64,000 bases of DNA from Termitomyces sp. T153 (lineage: Eukaryota > Basidiomycota > Agaricomycetes > Agaricales > Lyophyllaceae), in contig JACKQL020000100.1 of NCBI GenBank assembly GCA_018296165.2, forward strand, positions 1 through 64,000. The letters run 5' to 3'. The position numbers were made by a program, and so were the translations under genes. Of the stretch, positions 46,401 to 58,510 are shown piece by piece (the first letter of the stretch is position 1; every line of letters begins with the position of its first letter). The notes below the pieces were generated by a model. That model was not told the DNA's origin. It saw only the letters and a list, made by a program, of their open reading frames with translations, and ran no database searches.

Positions 46401-47646
46401 ATGTTAGGGATGAAAACGTACAGTTCCAACCGTTTGTTTCCAACATAATCACGGTCGTCAACCATATTCTCGTCATCCATAGCCATGAGGACCCGGCGAG
46501 TCATTGTGGCAACAAAGACTGCCTTAGAGCGGAAGTCCAGACCGTTGACAGGGACATGAGCGAGGACGATGGTAGCAAGAGCCTCTAACGCTTCCTCCCA
46601 TGCTGGTCGCCGAGGACCCATGACGCGTCGATTAATCTTCACGCGGCTACCAATATACTCTAGAGCCTGTTGCCGGGTAAAAACACCAAGCTTGGCTGCC
46701 TCTTCCAAATTTGCTGAGAAGGCATTTTTGTAGGCTTCGGTGTTGCCTGCGGTTAGCAAAAGGATTTCTTTGTCAGATTGAATTCCCAGTGCCTTGAGGG
46801 CAATCGCGATGGGTATGTCTTCGTGAACACAGTTGTGGCGAAGATAGATTTTGCCTTTCTTCGTTGCGACGTATGTTTTGGACTTCAGGCCCCCATGAGT
46901 AGATCTAAAAGTATCACTTTAAATAACGGACTGAATAGAATTGGAAAAGAATGGCGCACGATGTACATGAAGCTTGCACTATGCCCTTGACAGGGTCCGT
47001 TTCAACGATGATTCGATTCTTGCTCAATTGTTCCTGTACAAGAATGACCTTCTCTGTGCCTTTCACGACGAAATATCCTCCAGGATCGAGTGGACATTCG
47101 ATCATACGCGCAAGCTCGGCCTCCGATCTGTTTGTCAGAACACACTTGCTACTTCTTAACATGATCGGAAGCCTGCCAATATTCACGTTTCTCTGAACGA
47201 TAGACCTCCCACGTGTATATTGTATGGTGACGATAACAGGCGCAGCATAAGTGATATCGCGAAGTCGGCATTCGTTTGGTGTGACCTTCCTGTCGATGGC
47301 GGACATTTCATTGCGATCAGGAAATCCGACGTTGATGTCGGTGTATTTCAACCAGAAGCGAGGATCGACGTCAGAAGTGACCTTGTTATTAGCTTTGACG
47401 ATGTTTTTGATGTCCACATCGACAAAGTAGTTGAACGAGTCTATGTGTTGCTTCACGAGGCCCTTCACTTTGAGAAAGGCGGGGAGTAGTAACCATTTGT
47501 CCTGCCAGAGGTCACGTCAGTGGTTCCAGCGGGGATAAAGTAACGCACATGCACACCTCAACGTCCCTAATTGGATCGGTCAGACCTAGTCCTCGCCAGG
47601 ACTTATTGCTTATCTGGTCCCACTGGTCAATCTCATCTTCATCCAT
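43470..47646 (-). CDS. RPC2: RNA polymerase III second-largest subunit
   Basis: Fourteen exons: 47646-47557, 47501-46960, 46904-45892, 45834-45563, 45503-45063, 45008-44929, 44878-44466, 44414-44341, 44288-44235, 44186-44061, 44005-43999 (7 nt), 43939-43903, 43846-43573 and 43517-43470. The sum is 3471 nt (1156 aa), the usual Rpc128 length. Pol III features include [109 protein letters not shown] and [23 protein letters not shown]-terminal zinc site, [16 protein letters not shown], and [20 protein letters not shown] follow. The last intron (43572-43518) is GC-AG; without it the C-terminus loses the conserved LLFQEL..MN..PRL ending. It transcribes tRNA and 5S genes in the nucleus. Confidence 0.95.
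43518..43572 (-). other. GC-AG intron in RPC2
   Basis: 55 bp, donor CAAGAG|GCAGGT, acceptor ATTCTAG. Removing it restores [20 protein letters not shown] and a stop at 43470. Reading through gives an unrelated tail. Confidence 0.8.
43999..44005 (-). other. Seven-nucleotide exon of RPC2
   Basis: Minus strand CTGTAG|AAATTGA|GTAGGG. It supplies K-L and the first base of the next K in YYQ-KLK-HMVMDK. The two flanking introns become 55 and 59 bp, the normal size here, instead of a single 121-bp intron with a lost motif. Confidence 0.8.
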
Positions 47647-48373
47647 TGTCCACTCCCTCCCTAACGCCGTCGGACGTTCGTCAGTAGTTGTCCCTTGTTA
47701 CAGGACACAGAGATGTAGAGATGTATCTCTGTATGTCGCTGAGAGTGAGGACCTGTTATGTGGCGTTCAAGGCTGACAGACCCAGATCGCGGAGGTCGAG
47801 TTGGAAAAAACTGGCACGTGCACATTAGATCTGTATCATGTGACTCTAATGAAGCTACGCGTCGACGGTTCACAGATGTCACAGACCACGACAGCAAAAA
47901 AATGAGCTCGCGTAGTTTGTATGAACTCCTGAAGATGCATCAAAGCGTGATCATGGTTGATTTGTAACCGGAGTTCGAGCTCGATCTTACAAGAAAGTGT
48001 GGAAAATACAATGGCAGCTTCAGGCTACAATAAGACGCTGACTATTACATCCTAGTGGATAAAGTCAAATTCAAATCCAGGTCATGGATCTCGAGATGAA
48101 AAGGCAAGTCTTTCTCAAGACCTCGAGAATAAACGCAGCAAACAATACCAGATGGGAAACACAATAATGCGGACTCGCCCTCCTCGCACCCTTATCCTCA
48201 TACATTTGTTCTACCAGTGTCACTTTGACAATTACAAGTAATACAAGGACCTCCAAATACAAAAAGACCTTGCTTTTTTGTGATATTCTGTCACGTGGGC
48301 CGGCATACTTAAGAGTCACGCAACCTCTGTGAATCTCCCATAACGGAACATCGCGATTATATCTGTTTCTAAC
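47647..48373. promoter_or_regulatory. Divergent promoter region RPC2 / UBE2G1
   Basis: 727 bp separate the two divergent start codons. No specific element was recognised. Confidence 0.5.
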
Positions 48374-49272
48374 ATGTCCAAGCCTGCTTCTAACAATTCA
48401 AACACTCTCCTCCTCCGTCGCCAGCTGACGGAACTAACCAAGCGACCGGTTGAAGGCTTTTCTGCAGGCTTGTTGTCTCCCCATCCACAGTTGATCCTGT
48501 CGTTGATTTCCGTATCACATAGGTCTCGTTGACGATGACAATCTTTATGAGTGGGAGGTTCTAATCATTGGGTGAGTGAGGTCGCGTCTACTGTTTGATC
48601 GCTCATTGACTCTCGCAGCCCCGCCGACACGCTTTAGTACGTCCATCTTATCGCGCTGCACTCTAGCGGACCTCATCTATGTACAACAGTGAAGGCGGCT
48701 TCTACAAGGCGCGATTGTCTTTTCCTCCCGAGTTCCCTCTTTTACCCCCGAAGATGCGCTTCATTACTCCAATGTGGCATCCAAACAGTACGTCCAACCC
48801 AGCCTAAAAGTCAGACTTTGTCCTGACATACCATCCAGTCTATCCAGATGGCGTTGTCTGCATTTCTATTCTGGTGCGTTGAGACATCAATAAAATTTCT
48901 AATCTTCTTTGACGCATATTTTCCTTGCGCAAGCATGCTCCCGGCGACGATCAATACGGTTACGAGGATGCCGGAGAGAGGTGGATGCCTGTGCATACTG
49001 TGGAATCTATCGTGGGTTCATGCAAAGTCATGATTCTCGATTCTTGCCGATCTAACTCGGATCTCAGCTCCTCAGTGTTATCTCACTCTTGTCGTCGAAT
49101 ACGCCCAACCTCGATAGCCCGGCAAATGTCGACGCAGCGAAGCAGGTTAGGACGGATCTTGATGGTACGCAAGTCATTTTATGCATGAACTACCCCTTCT
49201 GAGCCTTTTCCAGGATATCGGAAGAAAGTACGAAGTCTGGCCCGCAGGAGTGCCGAGGAAGCGTTCGATTGA
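48374..49272 (+). CDS. Ubiquitin-conjugating enzyme E2, UBE2G1 type
   Basis: About eight exons encode a protein of about 170 aa. Exon 1 is 48374-48467, followed by a 55-bp intron starting GC (CAG|GCTTGT...CATAG) and exon 2 from 48523. Further small exons include 48619-48636 (18 nt). The protein reads MSKPASNNSNTLLLRRQLTE, GFSAGLVDDDNLYEWEVLII, FPLLPPKMRFITPMWHPN, active site DGVVCISILHAPGDDQYGYE, GERWMPVHTVESI, and C-terminal KVRSLARRSAEEAFD. HAPGDDQYGYEDAGERW is the acidic insertion of the UBE2G1 subgroup, which builds K48 chains. It is paralogous to UBC7 at 40958-41804, but the two are different orthologue groups, not a recent tandem copy. Confidence 0.92.
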
Positions 49273-49521
49273 TTGTCTTTATGCCGAGAGAACATGTGTT
49301 ACCTTGATTTCCCCCATAATTCCATTCTTTTTTTAATATGCAACACTCCCATCGTCCTGTGTCAATAGTTTACTATCCCTCCGCTGACCCAGAAATTATC
49401 CGTCTCTAATTCTAACCTAGCCAAAAGAGGGTAATATGATCACGTGAGAGACGCGATTCTGGGTTACCATCAATTATTAGTCGTGTCTTGTCATTCTTTC
49501 TTGTATTCACCTTTGATAGAT

Positions 49522-52500
49522 ATGTCGAAGCCAGAGAGGGTCTCTGGATATACGCAACGTATAATTTCTATCTTCCTACTGTGATGTTTATTATTGAACT
49601 TCCGGTTGGTAGGCAACCGCACGTCATCGCCTGTACCCCTCGGTTTGAAGTATATGACTTCTTCGATGATATATATTTATCTTTGCCCAGAAATCGACTC
49701 GGACTCTGATTTTAATCCGGGTGTATATGTTCCCGAACCTGTTCAAAAGCGCAAGAGGGACAGCGCATCGGCGGCCTCGACAGCCAGGAAGAAGGGGAAG
49801 AGGAGTGTCGCTATCAGTGGGTCGCCAACGAAACGGGCTCGATGTGAAATGCCATTTCATATCTGAAATAACTCTGAGTACTTATGTGTTATGATAGTGC
49901 AGCGTCGATGTATTGATTTGGATGAGCTGAACCCACTCCTGCAGTATTTGGGTGAGTACATCACAATCTTCAGTATGCTATGAATCCTGACAATAATGCT
50001 TTCTAGCTGAAGAGAATTTGGATTTACATTCGGCTTCGGAAGGCTCGGACGATGATGACGACGATAATGGGAATGAGCCAGGCGACATGCAAGATGAGCG
50101 AGAGGAAGATGAAGAGGACGAAGAAGACAAGAGTGAGGAAGAAGAGCGTATATCATCGAAAACATTTTTTGGTGCCACAAAAAAAGACCTTGAGACTTCG
50201 CCCCTGCTTTCTTTTGCAAGTACGAAACTTGCTGCTGCAAGAGATGTCAAACCTGAGGATGATGGCTCTGTGACAGGTATATTTTGTTTTTTCTTTCTTT
50301 CGTGCACTTCGTCAGTGCAATGACGTTGATTTTTAGAATCAGATTCTGAGGCGGATGATGGAGTACCAATGATGCCTGTTCACATCATGGCACAGACATC
50401 CCTCAATAAACCGCTACCTAAACAAGATCAAGGTTGAATTCTCTGATACTTGTTGTTATTTGCAATACCTGATTCAATCTGACTGTTTAGGATCGGAAGA
50501 ATCTGTCACTGAGCCTGAATCGGACGGCGAAGAATTTATGACAATCTCAGGAGCTGCAAAAGTCGAGACCTCGGGGTCAGAGACGGAATCCGACGACGAA
50601 TATGAACTTGGTGATCCGGTATGATATCTCCTCCCCCTCCCAAGAATACTCTCATTTTCTTTCTGCTCAGCGCCTTAAGCCTCGACCGGGCTTCCCACTT
50701 CGAGAGGACCAAACGCACCTTGGACCTTTGTATCTTGACGCTGAAAAGCAGATTGCGGTTCCTGCGGTAATCAACACATATCTTCGCGACTATCAACGGG
50801 ATGGCGTACAGTTCTTCTACAGGCAGTATGCTGAAGGTCGTGGTGGTCTCCTTGGAGATGACATGGGTTTGGTACGTTTTCTTCTCAACATTCAAAACGC
50901 ATACAAATACTTGATGAGTATCATAGGGTAAGTTGCAACTACTTACAATATTTTATTTTAGCTGAAAAATTTTAGGTAAAACAATACAGGTAATATCGTT
51001 CCTATCGGCCATTATGCAGAAGAACGGAGTAGTCACGGACAAGAACCGTCGGAGGAAGCATGTATCTCGCCTTCAAGATGAGGAGGCCTGGAAGAAGAGA
51101 AGAGAGCTACCCTCTGCCGATGCGACATGGCCAACGTGCCTCATCATTGCTCCTAGTACAGTTGTACATAACTGGCAGCGGGAGTTTCATACGGTGAGTA
51201 TATCTCTAACGAGCCCATTACTTTGGCTAATCAGATCGGTGGCAAGTGGGGCTACTTTGAGGTTGGCATGTACAATGGCACCCGGAAAGAGCGTGAACCA
51301 GTGCTGAACGACTTCAAAATGGGCAGACTCGATATCGGTACGTTCGCTTCTGTATGGATTTCGATTCGTCCTCCTGAGACTTAGGCAGTCCTTACCTCCT
51401 TCGATCTGGCACGAAAGGACATTGATATCTTGGACACTCTCCCATGGACGTGCATCTTCGTAGATGAGGTACACCGGGTCAAGAACGTCTCTTCCAAGAT
51501 TACCTTGGCATATCATCAATTTGCATGCGAACGCCGATTTGGACTGACGGGTACCACAATCCAAAATTCATACAAGGAGATGTGGACGATTCTGGATTGG
51601 ACGAACCCTGGAAGGCTTGGAACAGCGAGACAGTGGCAAGGGTTTATTGTGAAGCCGTTGACAGCGGGTCAGTCAGCTGGTGCAACAGAAGATGAACGTG
51701 CAAAGGCCCTTGTGAGTTTGTGACAATTTAAGTTGATGATCGTTACTTACTTCGAATTAGGTCGTTGCTCTCGTCTTGAGAGACAAGTTACTACCGAAGT
51801 TCTTCCTGCGAAGGTAAATTACTTCTAATCGTGTGTTGAGTTGTAATGACTGTTGAATAGGACGAAGGACATCATTAGCAGCCAGGTATGTTTTTGATAT
51901 TTGTCCAAGTCTATCGATTGGCTCAATGAATCCCGTTGTCGGTAGCTTCCCAAGAAAACTGATGAAGTCGTATTTTGCCCTCTAACTCTTAGGCAGATCG
52001 CGGTATACAAACAAATATTGAACATGACCCCTGTGCAGAATCTGATCCACAGAGATGACCCGTGCACTTGTGGTTCCCGTAAAAGGTGAGTATTCTTCAA
52101 TTCCGAGCCAGATGTATGTGATTGACTTGAGACTTCAAGCCGAAAGAACTGCTGTGGTATGGTTGTTCCTGGTGATGTGTTCAAATACATGTCGATCCTT
52201 ATCAAACTATCGAACCATCTGGCTCTAATTTTGCCATGTCCGTAGTCTGTTCTGGTTCTTAATTCTCGTATAGCGATTGAAATATCGCTTGTTCTTTAGC
52301 GCCGACTGACAGCCCTGAACAAGTTATTTCTTCATCTTGTGTCTTTGCAACTAGACCAATCTCAACCCTGTTTAGGTCGTTCGAAACAGGGCGCTGGCTG
52401 AGCTTGCGTTTCCAGATGGCGATATACCCAAGTACGGAACAGCAATGATGCAACCTAACTTCTGCGGCAAATGGGCTGTAAGGTCTATTTCTCTGTGTGT

Positions 52501-54346
52501 GTCTGTACACCTATCCTGATGAAGATATTTCAAGATACTGGAGCTGTTGTTGAAAGAGTGGCGCAAAGACCAGTCCAACAAAGTTCTGATCTTTACGAAA
52601 TCTGTCAAATTATTGGAAATGCTTGAATTTCATCTGAAGTCCAGAGGTGACTAGAATGTTGTCGATCTCTATTAGACTTGCTTACGTTGACCTTCTGAAA
52701 GGCCTTGGATTCCTCAAGCTGGACGGGGCCACTAGGCAATCAGATCGTAAGCCGCTCCATTCGGGTAGAATTGTAAGATATTTACAGCTGGCTCTAATGC
52801 CGATTTTGACCTTCAGGTATGCCTATGATCGATCAATTTCACACTGATCCAGACATATTCATATTCTTGATCTCGACCCTCGCTGGAGGAACCGGTCTAA
52901 ATCTGACGGGTGCTAACAAAGTTGTTATCTTCGGTATGTACACAGGAATTTGATCGTTGGTCTATCTAAACATGTTTTCAGACCCTAACTGGAGTGAGTC
53001 CCCCGAGTTTTCTTTTGATGAATTGAGTTGACTTGTTATGGAGACCCTGCGCACGATCTCCAGGCTATGGATAGGTAGAGAGGCATTTCAAGGCTCTAAT
53101 TCAGGCATACATCTTGACCTCAATCCTAGGGCGTTCCGTTTTGGTCAAACGCGCGATGTCTCTGTTTATCGGCTTTTGGGCGCCGGTTCTGTGGAGGAGT
53201 TAATTTACGCGCGACAAATCTATAAACAGCAACAAATGGCTATCGGTTACGAAGCCAGCATCCAAACCAGGTAATGAATACACTCCAAATAATGAAAGCG
53301 AACTCAAAATATACAGATACTTTGAGGGTATTCAAGGTGATACGGCAAAGAAAGGAGAGCTTTTTGGAATTGAGAATATCTTCAAACTCCATGAGGATAA
53401 ACTTGCGACCAAGATGGCGGTACGATTCTTGCTCTTCAATGACTAATGAATCTGAATGCCTCTGTTAGATTGAGAAGGCAAATCTTGCCGAGCTCGATTG
53501 GGCGCTTGCGAATATGGGAGGAGGTCCCAAATCCAAGAAGCAGTCGAAGTCCAATGGTGAAGATTGGCTTATGGATGATGAAACAAAAGTGAGAGACAGA
53601 GAAGATATAGTGAATTTGTTTCTTGTGGTATTGACAACTCAACTGAATAATAGCTTCAACAAGGGCAATATGAGAGGTTTAGGAGCTTTGTTATTCGATG
53701 ACGGTAGACGCATCCGTGCTCTCGTTACGCTGAGCTGTGCTAACAAGTTGTAGCCCTACCCATCTCAGAGAACCGTGAACAGGATGCGATACAGAAGACA
53801 CTCAGTTCGATCGGTGTCAAGTACAGCCATCACAACGATCAAATCATTGCCCCGAGCCGGATTGAGGAGGAGCGGACAAGGAAAACCTTACTGGTTCGTT
53901 TATTGTCTTCTTCTCCTCGACTTGTCTACTGATTTTCCAGACAAAGACGCGCCGCCGACAAAAGTCAAAGCATGCTAAGGGTGGATCTCCCGAAAAGAGT
54001 TCACCAAAACCACAATGGCCACCGATACGAAAGCACCACAAACCTCAGCAGACCCCGGAGCAACAGTAAGTGATACGTTTTGTATTCAGTTGTCTTGATC
54101 TCAGTTAGCTGGCCCAGACTGACATCAAGACATCAAGCTCTCGTGGAAATTGGAATGATCAACAAACCCGGTGATGTTCCCAACTTCGCACGAGACTTGT
54201 GAGTTGATCTACTCTTGTTCATCAGCACTTTCAGCTCATGAATTTTCATTTCAAGTGCACGGCAACCACCAGAAATGCAGCGAAAGATCATCGCAGAGCT
54301 GGATAACTGGGTAAAAGCACGAGATTTAGACTCCGAATCAGATTGA
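49522..54346 (+). CDS. SNF2-family DNA translocase, ERCC6L2-like
   Basis: A multi-exon gene of some 20 exons; start 49522 ([12 protein letters not shown]) is tentative and the stop is at 54344-54346. The N-terminus is basic then acidic ([32 protein letters not shown]). Helicase motifs: [20 protein letters not shown], Walker [31 protein letters not shown] box [46 protein letters not shown], and motif [18 protein letters not shown]. After motif VI come [20 protein letters not shown] and [15 protein letters not shown], characteristic of ERCC6L2 rather than CSB/Rad26. ERCC6L2 proteins act in end-joining repair and class-switch-type break repair. The intact Walker A requires a single-nucleotide exon at 50927. 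Confidence 0.88.
50927..50927 (+). other. Predicted one-nucleotide exon in the ERCC6L2-like gene
   Basis: GGTTTG|GTACGT starts an intron at 50872. TCATAG ends at 50926, a single G remains at 50927, and GTAAGT starts the next intron at 50928, which ends TTTTAG at 50975. Joining exon, G and GTAAAACA gives ATG-GGT-TTG-GGT-AAA-ACA = M-G-L-G-K-T. The two introns are 55 and 48 bp, typical of this genome. Confidence 0.65.
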
Positions 54347-54738
54347 TATCCGACCAGCAGTGTACTCATCGTGGATTGCCAGCAGTGGACTAGTGACTCT
54401 TGATGCTCCTCGACATGCCTATTGTATCTGGAAGGACTTGCAATCTATCTATCAGTGACACTTATCTTTTGGTAACACTTATTTAGCGTGTTTAGCCGTC
54501 GATTATGTAGCCTTTGTTGTTATCGCCTGTTGCCTGTTGAATGTTTAGCGTTTAACACTGACTACAATTGTAACCACACTTTTTCTCATGCCTGTTGCTT
54601 GTTCTTTGAAGGCATTATTCCAATTGTGGCGCATCGCTTGATACCAGGCAATCAAAACCGTGACATGGGGCCCTCATTCTCTTTCCAACCACAACAAAGC
54701 CTTATTATAAGCTAAATCTACTTCAACATACACGATCT

Positions 54739-56237
54739 ATGTCAAACATCCCTCCTCCAGCTCGTGAGTGCCAGCTCAGCACATCCAGCCTCCGCTGACT
54801 TATCTGCAGCTAAAGCCAAACTCGCCGATCTTCCGGATACAAGTCTGGAAGATGACGCGAACTTTGACAGGGGGGTACAGCAAATTTTGAGAACCTTCGA
54901 TGATGATTCTGCAAGTACGAATCCTGCGGCGTTATTAGATGATGGAGCATTGGAGGATACGTCGACAACTTTTGGTGAAACCAGTACGTCGACAGTCTAT
55001 TGTTGTCGGACCACAGGTGGAATCTAGAATGTCTAGATGCACAAGATATGTACGAACGAAATCTGGTACGCTTGGAAGTCCGATTTTCCACCAATAACCT
55101 GTTTACTGTCGTCCCAGGCTCTTTTCAATGAAAGCATCGTAGACCGCCCACTAGTTGATATGGTTATTCCGATCTCCGAGCTACGTGACGAGTACAAGAA
55201 ACCAAAGTTTATTGAACAGATAGACTGGTTGGAAGAGCATGGATTTCACTCGATCCGAAGAACCAGGGGTACATGTCTTTTGCTACTGTTAACTCTTGAA
55301 GGCTAATGATACTCGTTTAATTCAGGTGACGGGGACTGTTTCTACAGATGTAAGCACGAGCTTTTGACTTATTCTCATCTGTGCTCTTTCTTACAATCAA
55401 TGCACTACAGCCTTCGGTTTTGCATTTGTAGAACGCCTCTTTCATGCGGTTGATACCCACGAAGCCGTTCGCCGTGCGATTGAGGTTCTAGATGCGACAC
55501 TGCCTATGTTTAATGCGATGGCATTTGATGCGATTTCGTATGAGGACAGCTACAATATATTCAAGGAGCTCATTCGAGATATTGTTGGTGGGGATGACGG
55601 GAAAATAACCACAGAAGATTCCCTCGTGAAGACCTTTCAGGATCTTTATGGTATGTGACCATCTTTCTTCATCCGTCACTAAGACTCACGAATGGTGCTA
55701 ACTTAGATTCCAATTCTATCGTGTACTATCTGCGACTGGCCACTGTGAGGTCTTTGCATGTCTGACGCGATCGGTTCTGATAGAGTTCCAGGCAGCTCAA
55801 ATTCAACTGGCGCCCGACGATTATGCACCTTTCCTTACCAACCAGGACATCCCGAATTCCGAAGAGACCTTAGAGCCCCAGGATTTCAATGCAAGATTCG
55901 TAATACCTCTTGGCAAGGAAGCAGGTCAGTCAATTTTCGTCGAGCTTAGTTTTTCTGTAAGTAATAGTAAGATGTTTTAGACGATGTCCAAATCTCTGCT
56001 CTCTGCCGTGTTTTTCAGATGAATGTTGACATTGCGTATGTCGATGGCCGAGAAGATATCCGGGACAATGCTCACAAGGTTCGGCTTGTGCCTTTCCGAT
56101 CCGACATTGATGAGGACGCAGCACCCATCTCATTACTTTATCGGTTTGTCTGCTTTCTTCCATGCTTTTTGAAGATGAACTGATTTTGATGAAGGCCTGG
56201 ACACTATGACATCTTGGTCGGCAAATATCATGAATAA
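54739..56237 (+). CDS. Otubain (OTU-family deubiquitinase, peptidase C65)
   Basis: Multi-exon gene starting with a 25-nt exon (54739-54763), next exon 54810-54983; stop at 56235-56237. Sequence: MSNIPPPA, AKLADLPDTSLEDDANFDR, AQDMYERNLALFNESIVDRP, PKFIEQIDWLEEHGFHSIRR, catalytic GDGDCFYRSFGFAFVERLF (Asp and Cys), SSFLRHNADDYAPFL, VPFRSDID and RPGHYDILVGKYHE (catalytic His). This is the complete OTUB1 layout. OTUB1 cleaves K48-linked chains and can also inhibit E2 enzymes. It is a cytosolic/nuclear protein of about 300 aa. Confidence 0.93.
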
Positions 56238-56835
56238 GAGATGAGATTTGTTAGAAATCTCGCATCAGACGATGATCGGGTGTACAATGCCAGTGTGTAT
56301 ATTGATTATTCAAGTACTTGTCGTGTGAGAAAAAAATCGCGATACTGTGTTTTCGGTAGACTGTTAAGCTTCAAAGAAGAAGGCTAGTACTGTATGGTGC
56401 GGTTCACTTAGTCACGACCAAAGTGTGACAAATAATATAGCTCCCTCAAATTACGATATTTTCCTTATTTGTTTTGTCAAAATTTTCCTTTTACAGCAGA
56501 TTGCATAAATGTTGTCAGTAAATAGATGTAAATGTCCTCGCCACTATCACCACCCATTCTCACCTCTTCACTACTCATTATGATCAAACCAAACTCTCAA
56601 CAACTGTACTTGTGACAATTCCATTGATTGTAGCCAGTAGCTGTCAATCAATGTCCACATACAAAGACTTGTCTCCACTGCTCTCTCACCCCTCTTTGTC
56701 ATGGCTACATTGTCATCCAGGTGTTTTCTCATCCTGTGAGGTTTTGTCAATAAGCCCAAGCTGGTCCTGTGTATACCACAAATATATATACATCTATTTA
56801 TAATACAAGAGTTACAGGCCTGTGCTGAAGGCACA
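56238..56835. other. Intergenic transition into transposon-rich DNA
   Basis: 3' flank of otubain, AT-rich. From about 56545 on the sequence is almost free of CpG, marking the boundary of the repeat compartment. No gene recognised. Confidence 0.5.
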
Positions 56836-57204
56836 TGTAAGGGTGATCTCCAGAGTGGCAGATTGGAGTCATGCAGCTAGCAGAGGGGAATCCAAAGTTA
56901 TATTAGTGGAGTGAATGATGATACAATCAGTAACTAATCACCTAGCAGAGGGGAATCCAAAGAGAACAAGTCTAAGGATTCCCACTGCTCAGTGTGGCAC
57001 ATCAGCAGGCAGCAGAGGTGTGGGAACTACTGTACAGCAGGCCAGAGCTAATCCTAACCCTAGGACAATGATTGATGAGGTAATACAGAGAACTTCACAG
57101 TTCTCCAGAGATCTCTGGGGTTCTGGAATGAGCCCTGGAGATGTTAACAAGCTGCAGAGGTGCTGGAAAAGGTCATGGAGGTCAGAAATAGAAGTCCCCT
57201 GACA
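56836..57204 (-). repeat. Gypsy 3' LTR (left on + strand)
   Basis: 369 bp, TGTAAGGGTGATCTCC...GTCCCCTGACA. It matches 62575-62924. Internally, GCAGAGGGGAATCCAAAG occurs twice, about 67 bp apart. Confidence 0.9.
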
Positions 57205-57219
57205 TCACCCCCCCTCTAG
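57205..57219 (-). other. Polypurine tract of the gypsy element
   Basis: Minus strand CTAGAGGGGGGGTGA lies immediately upstream of the 3' LTR start TGTCAGGGG. It confirms the minus orientation. Confidence 0.8.
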
Positions 57220-58510
57220 CATGTGGTGTCTTGATGTGTGGGGTAGGAGTAGTCTCTGATTGCTTGGTCTGCCAGCAAAATAGAGTAGATGCCTTGTATG
57301 GCATGTGGAGCATCTGAGTGTCTCTGGTGGAACTTCCTGATGAGTCTGGGGGCATGTACATTCTCCTACAGTTCCCAGGAGATGTTCTCAAGTCCATAGC
57401 CCTTCCACTTTACCTTGTATTGTAGTTGCCTCCAGAATAAATGACTGTTCAGGATCTCCTCCACCTTGTACTCCTTGTTGTTGTTGACCACTACTGGAGG
57501 TGGCAGGGGTGGCAGACATCACCCCAGGATAGGATTCCTGGAGGCTGGAGTTAGTTTGACCACATTGAATACTGGATGAAGCTGGTGCATCCCCATGGGG
57601 AGTTGGAGTTCATAGGCTAGGGGTCCTACTTGTTGTTCTACCATGAAAGGTCCCAACTAGTGGTGCAACAGCTTTTTTAAAGGTTGGGTAGTCATAATGA
57701 TGGAGGCATCCAGGTAGACACAATCTCTAGGCTGGTATTTGTGCTCTGGGGTCCTCCAATGGTTGTAGTATTGTGTGATGTCATCCTTTGCCTTTGTTAG
57801 CACTGCTTGGGCCTCCTTTTGTGACCTCTTCATCTAGTCCACAAATTCATTTACTGCTTTGTTCTCTGAGGGTTAGGCCTGGGGTTCAAAACCCATGCAT
57901 GGATGCCATCTACTATTGAGGAAGAATAGGGAGAACTGGGTGGATGTGTGAATGTGGTTGTTATACTGGAACTCAGCATCAGTGAGAAGTTCATCCCAGT
58001 CATCCTAGCACTTGTTGTAGAAGAGGCAGAGGTACTGCTCCAACTCCTGGTTCACATGCTCTGTCTGGCTGTTGGACTGTGGATAATAGGTGGTGGAGGT
58101 GTGAAGCTTCACTCCAAGCAATTGGTAGAGCTTCCTGGTGAACTCCACCACAAATTGCAGCCCTAGTCAGAGACATAAGCCTCAGAGAGGCTGTGGAGTT
58201 TCCAGACATTCCTCCAGTACAGGTTTGCAGTGCCCATAGCAGAGCAGGTGGTGTGAGTCAGAATGAAGTGTGCCCACTTGCCAAATAGGTCTACTACCAC
58301 CATGATTGCATTGTAACTATGGGCATCAGAGAGCTCCATGATGAAGTCCACAGATGTTACACTTCATTGTTCTGCTGGCACAGGTAGTGGATGCAGCTGT
58401 CTGGAGGGGAGGCAATGCTGGGGCTTGGTCCGGAGGCATATATTGCATGTACTAGTGTAGGATCCAATATACCAGGACATTTGGGGCCACTAGTAATTCC
58501 ACAATACTAG
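57205..58510 (-). pseudogene. Gypsy integrase and chromodomain relic
   Basis: 58351-58163 carries integrase core sequence (MDFIMELSDAHSYNAIMVVV, then DLFGKWAHF). Near 57480-57390 the minus strand reads VEEILNSHLFWRQLQYKVKW, then KGYGLENISWEL. That is a chromodomain placing the element among the chromoviruses. Stops interrupt the frame throughout. Confidence 0.85.

Noticed and set aside
40958..49272. UBE2G1 and UBE2G2 as a recent tandem duplication
   Set aside because: Their insertions and flanks match different orthologue groups (HTPGDDP versus HAPGDDQYGYE), so the split is ancient.
50872..50975. ERCC6L2-like gene as a frameshifted pseudogene
   Set aside because: All other helicase motifs are intact and the one-nucleotide exon explains the shift with canonical introns; kept as a testable prediction instead.
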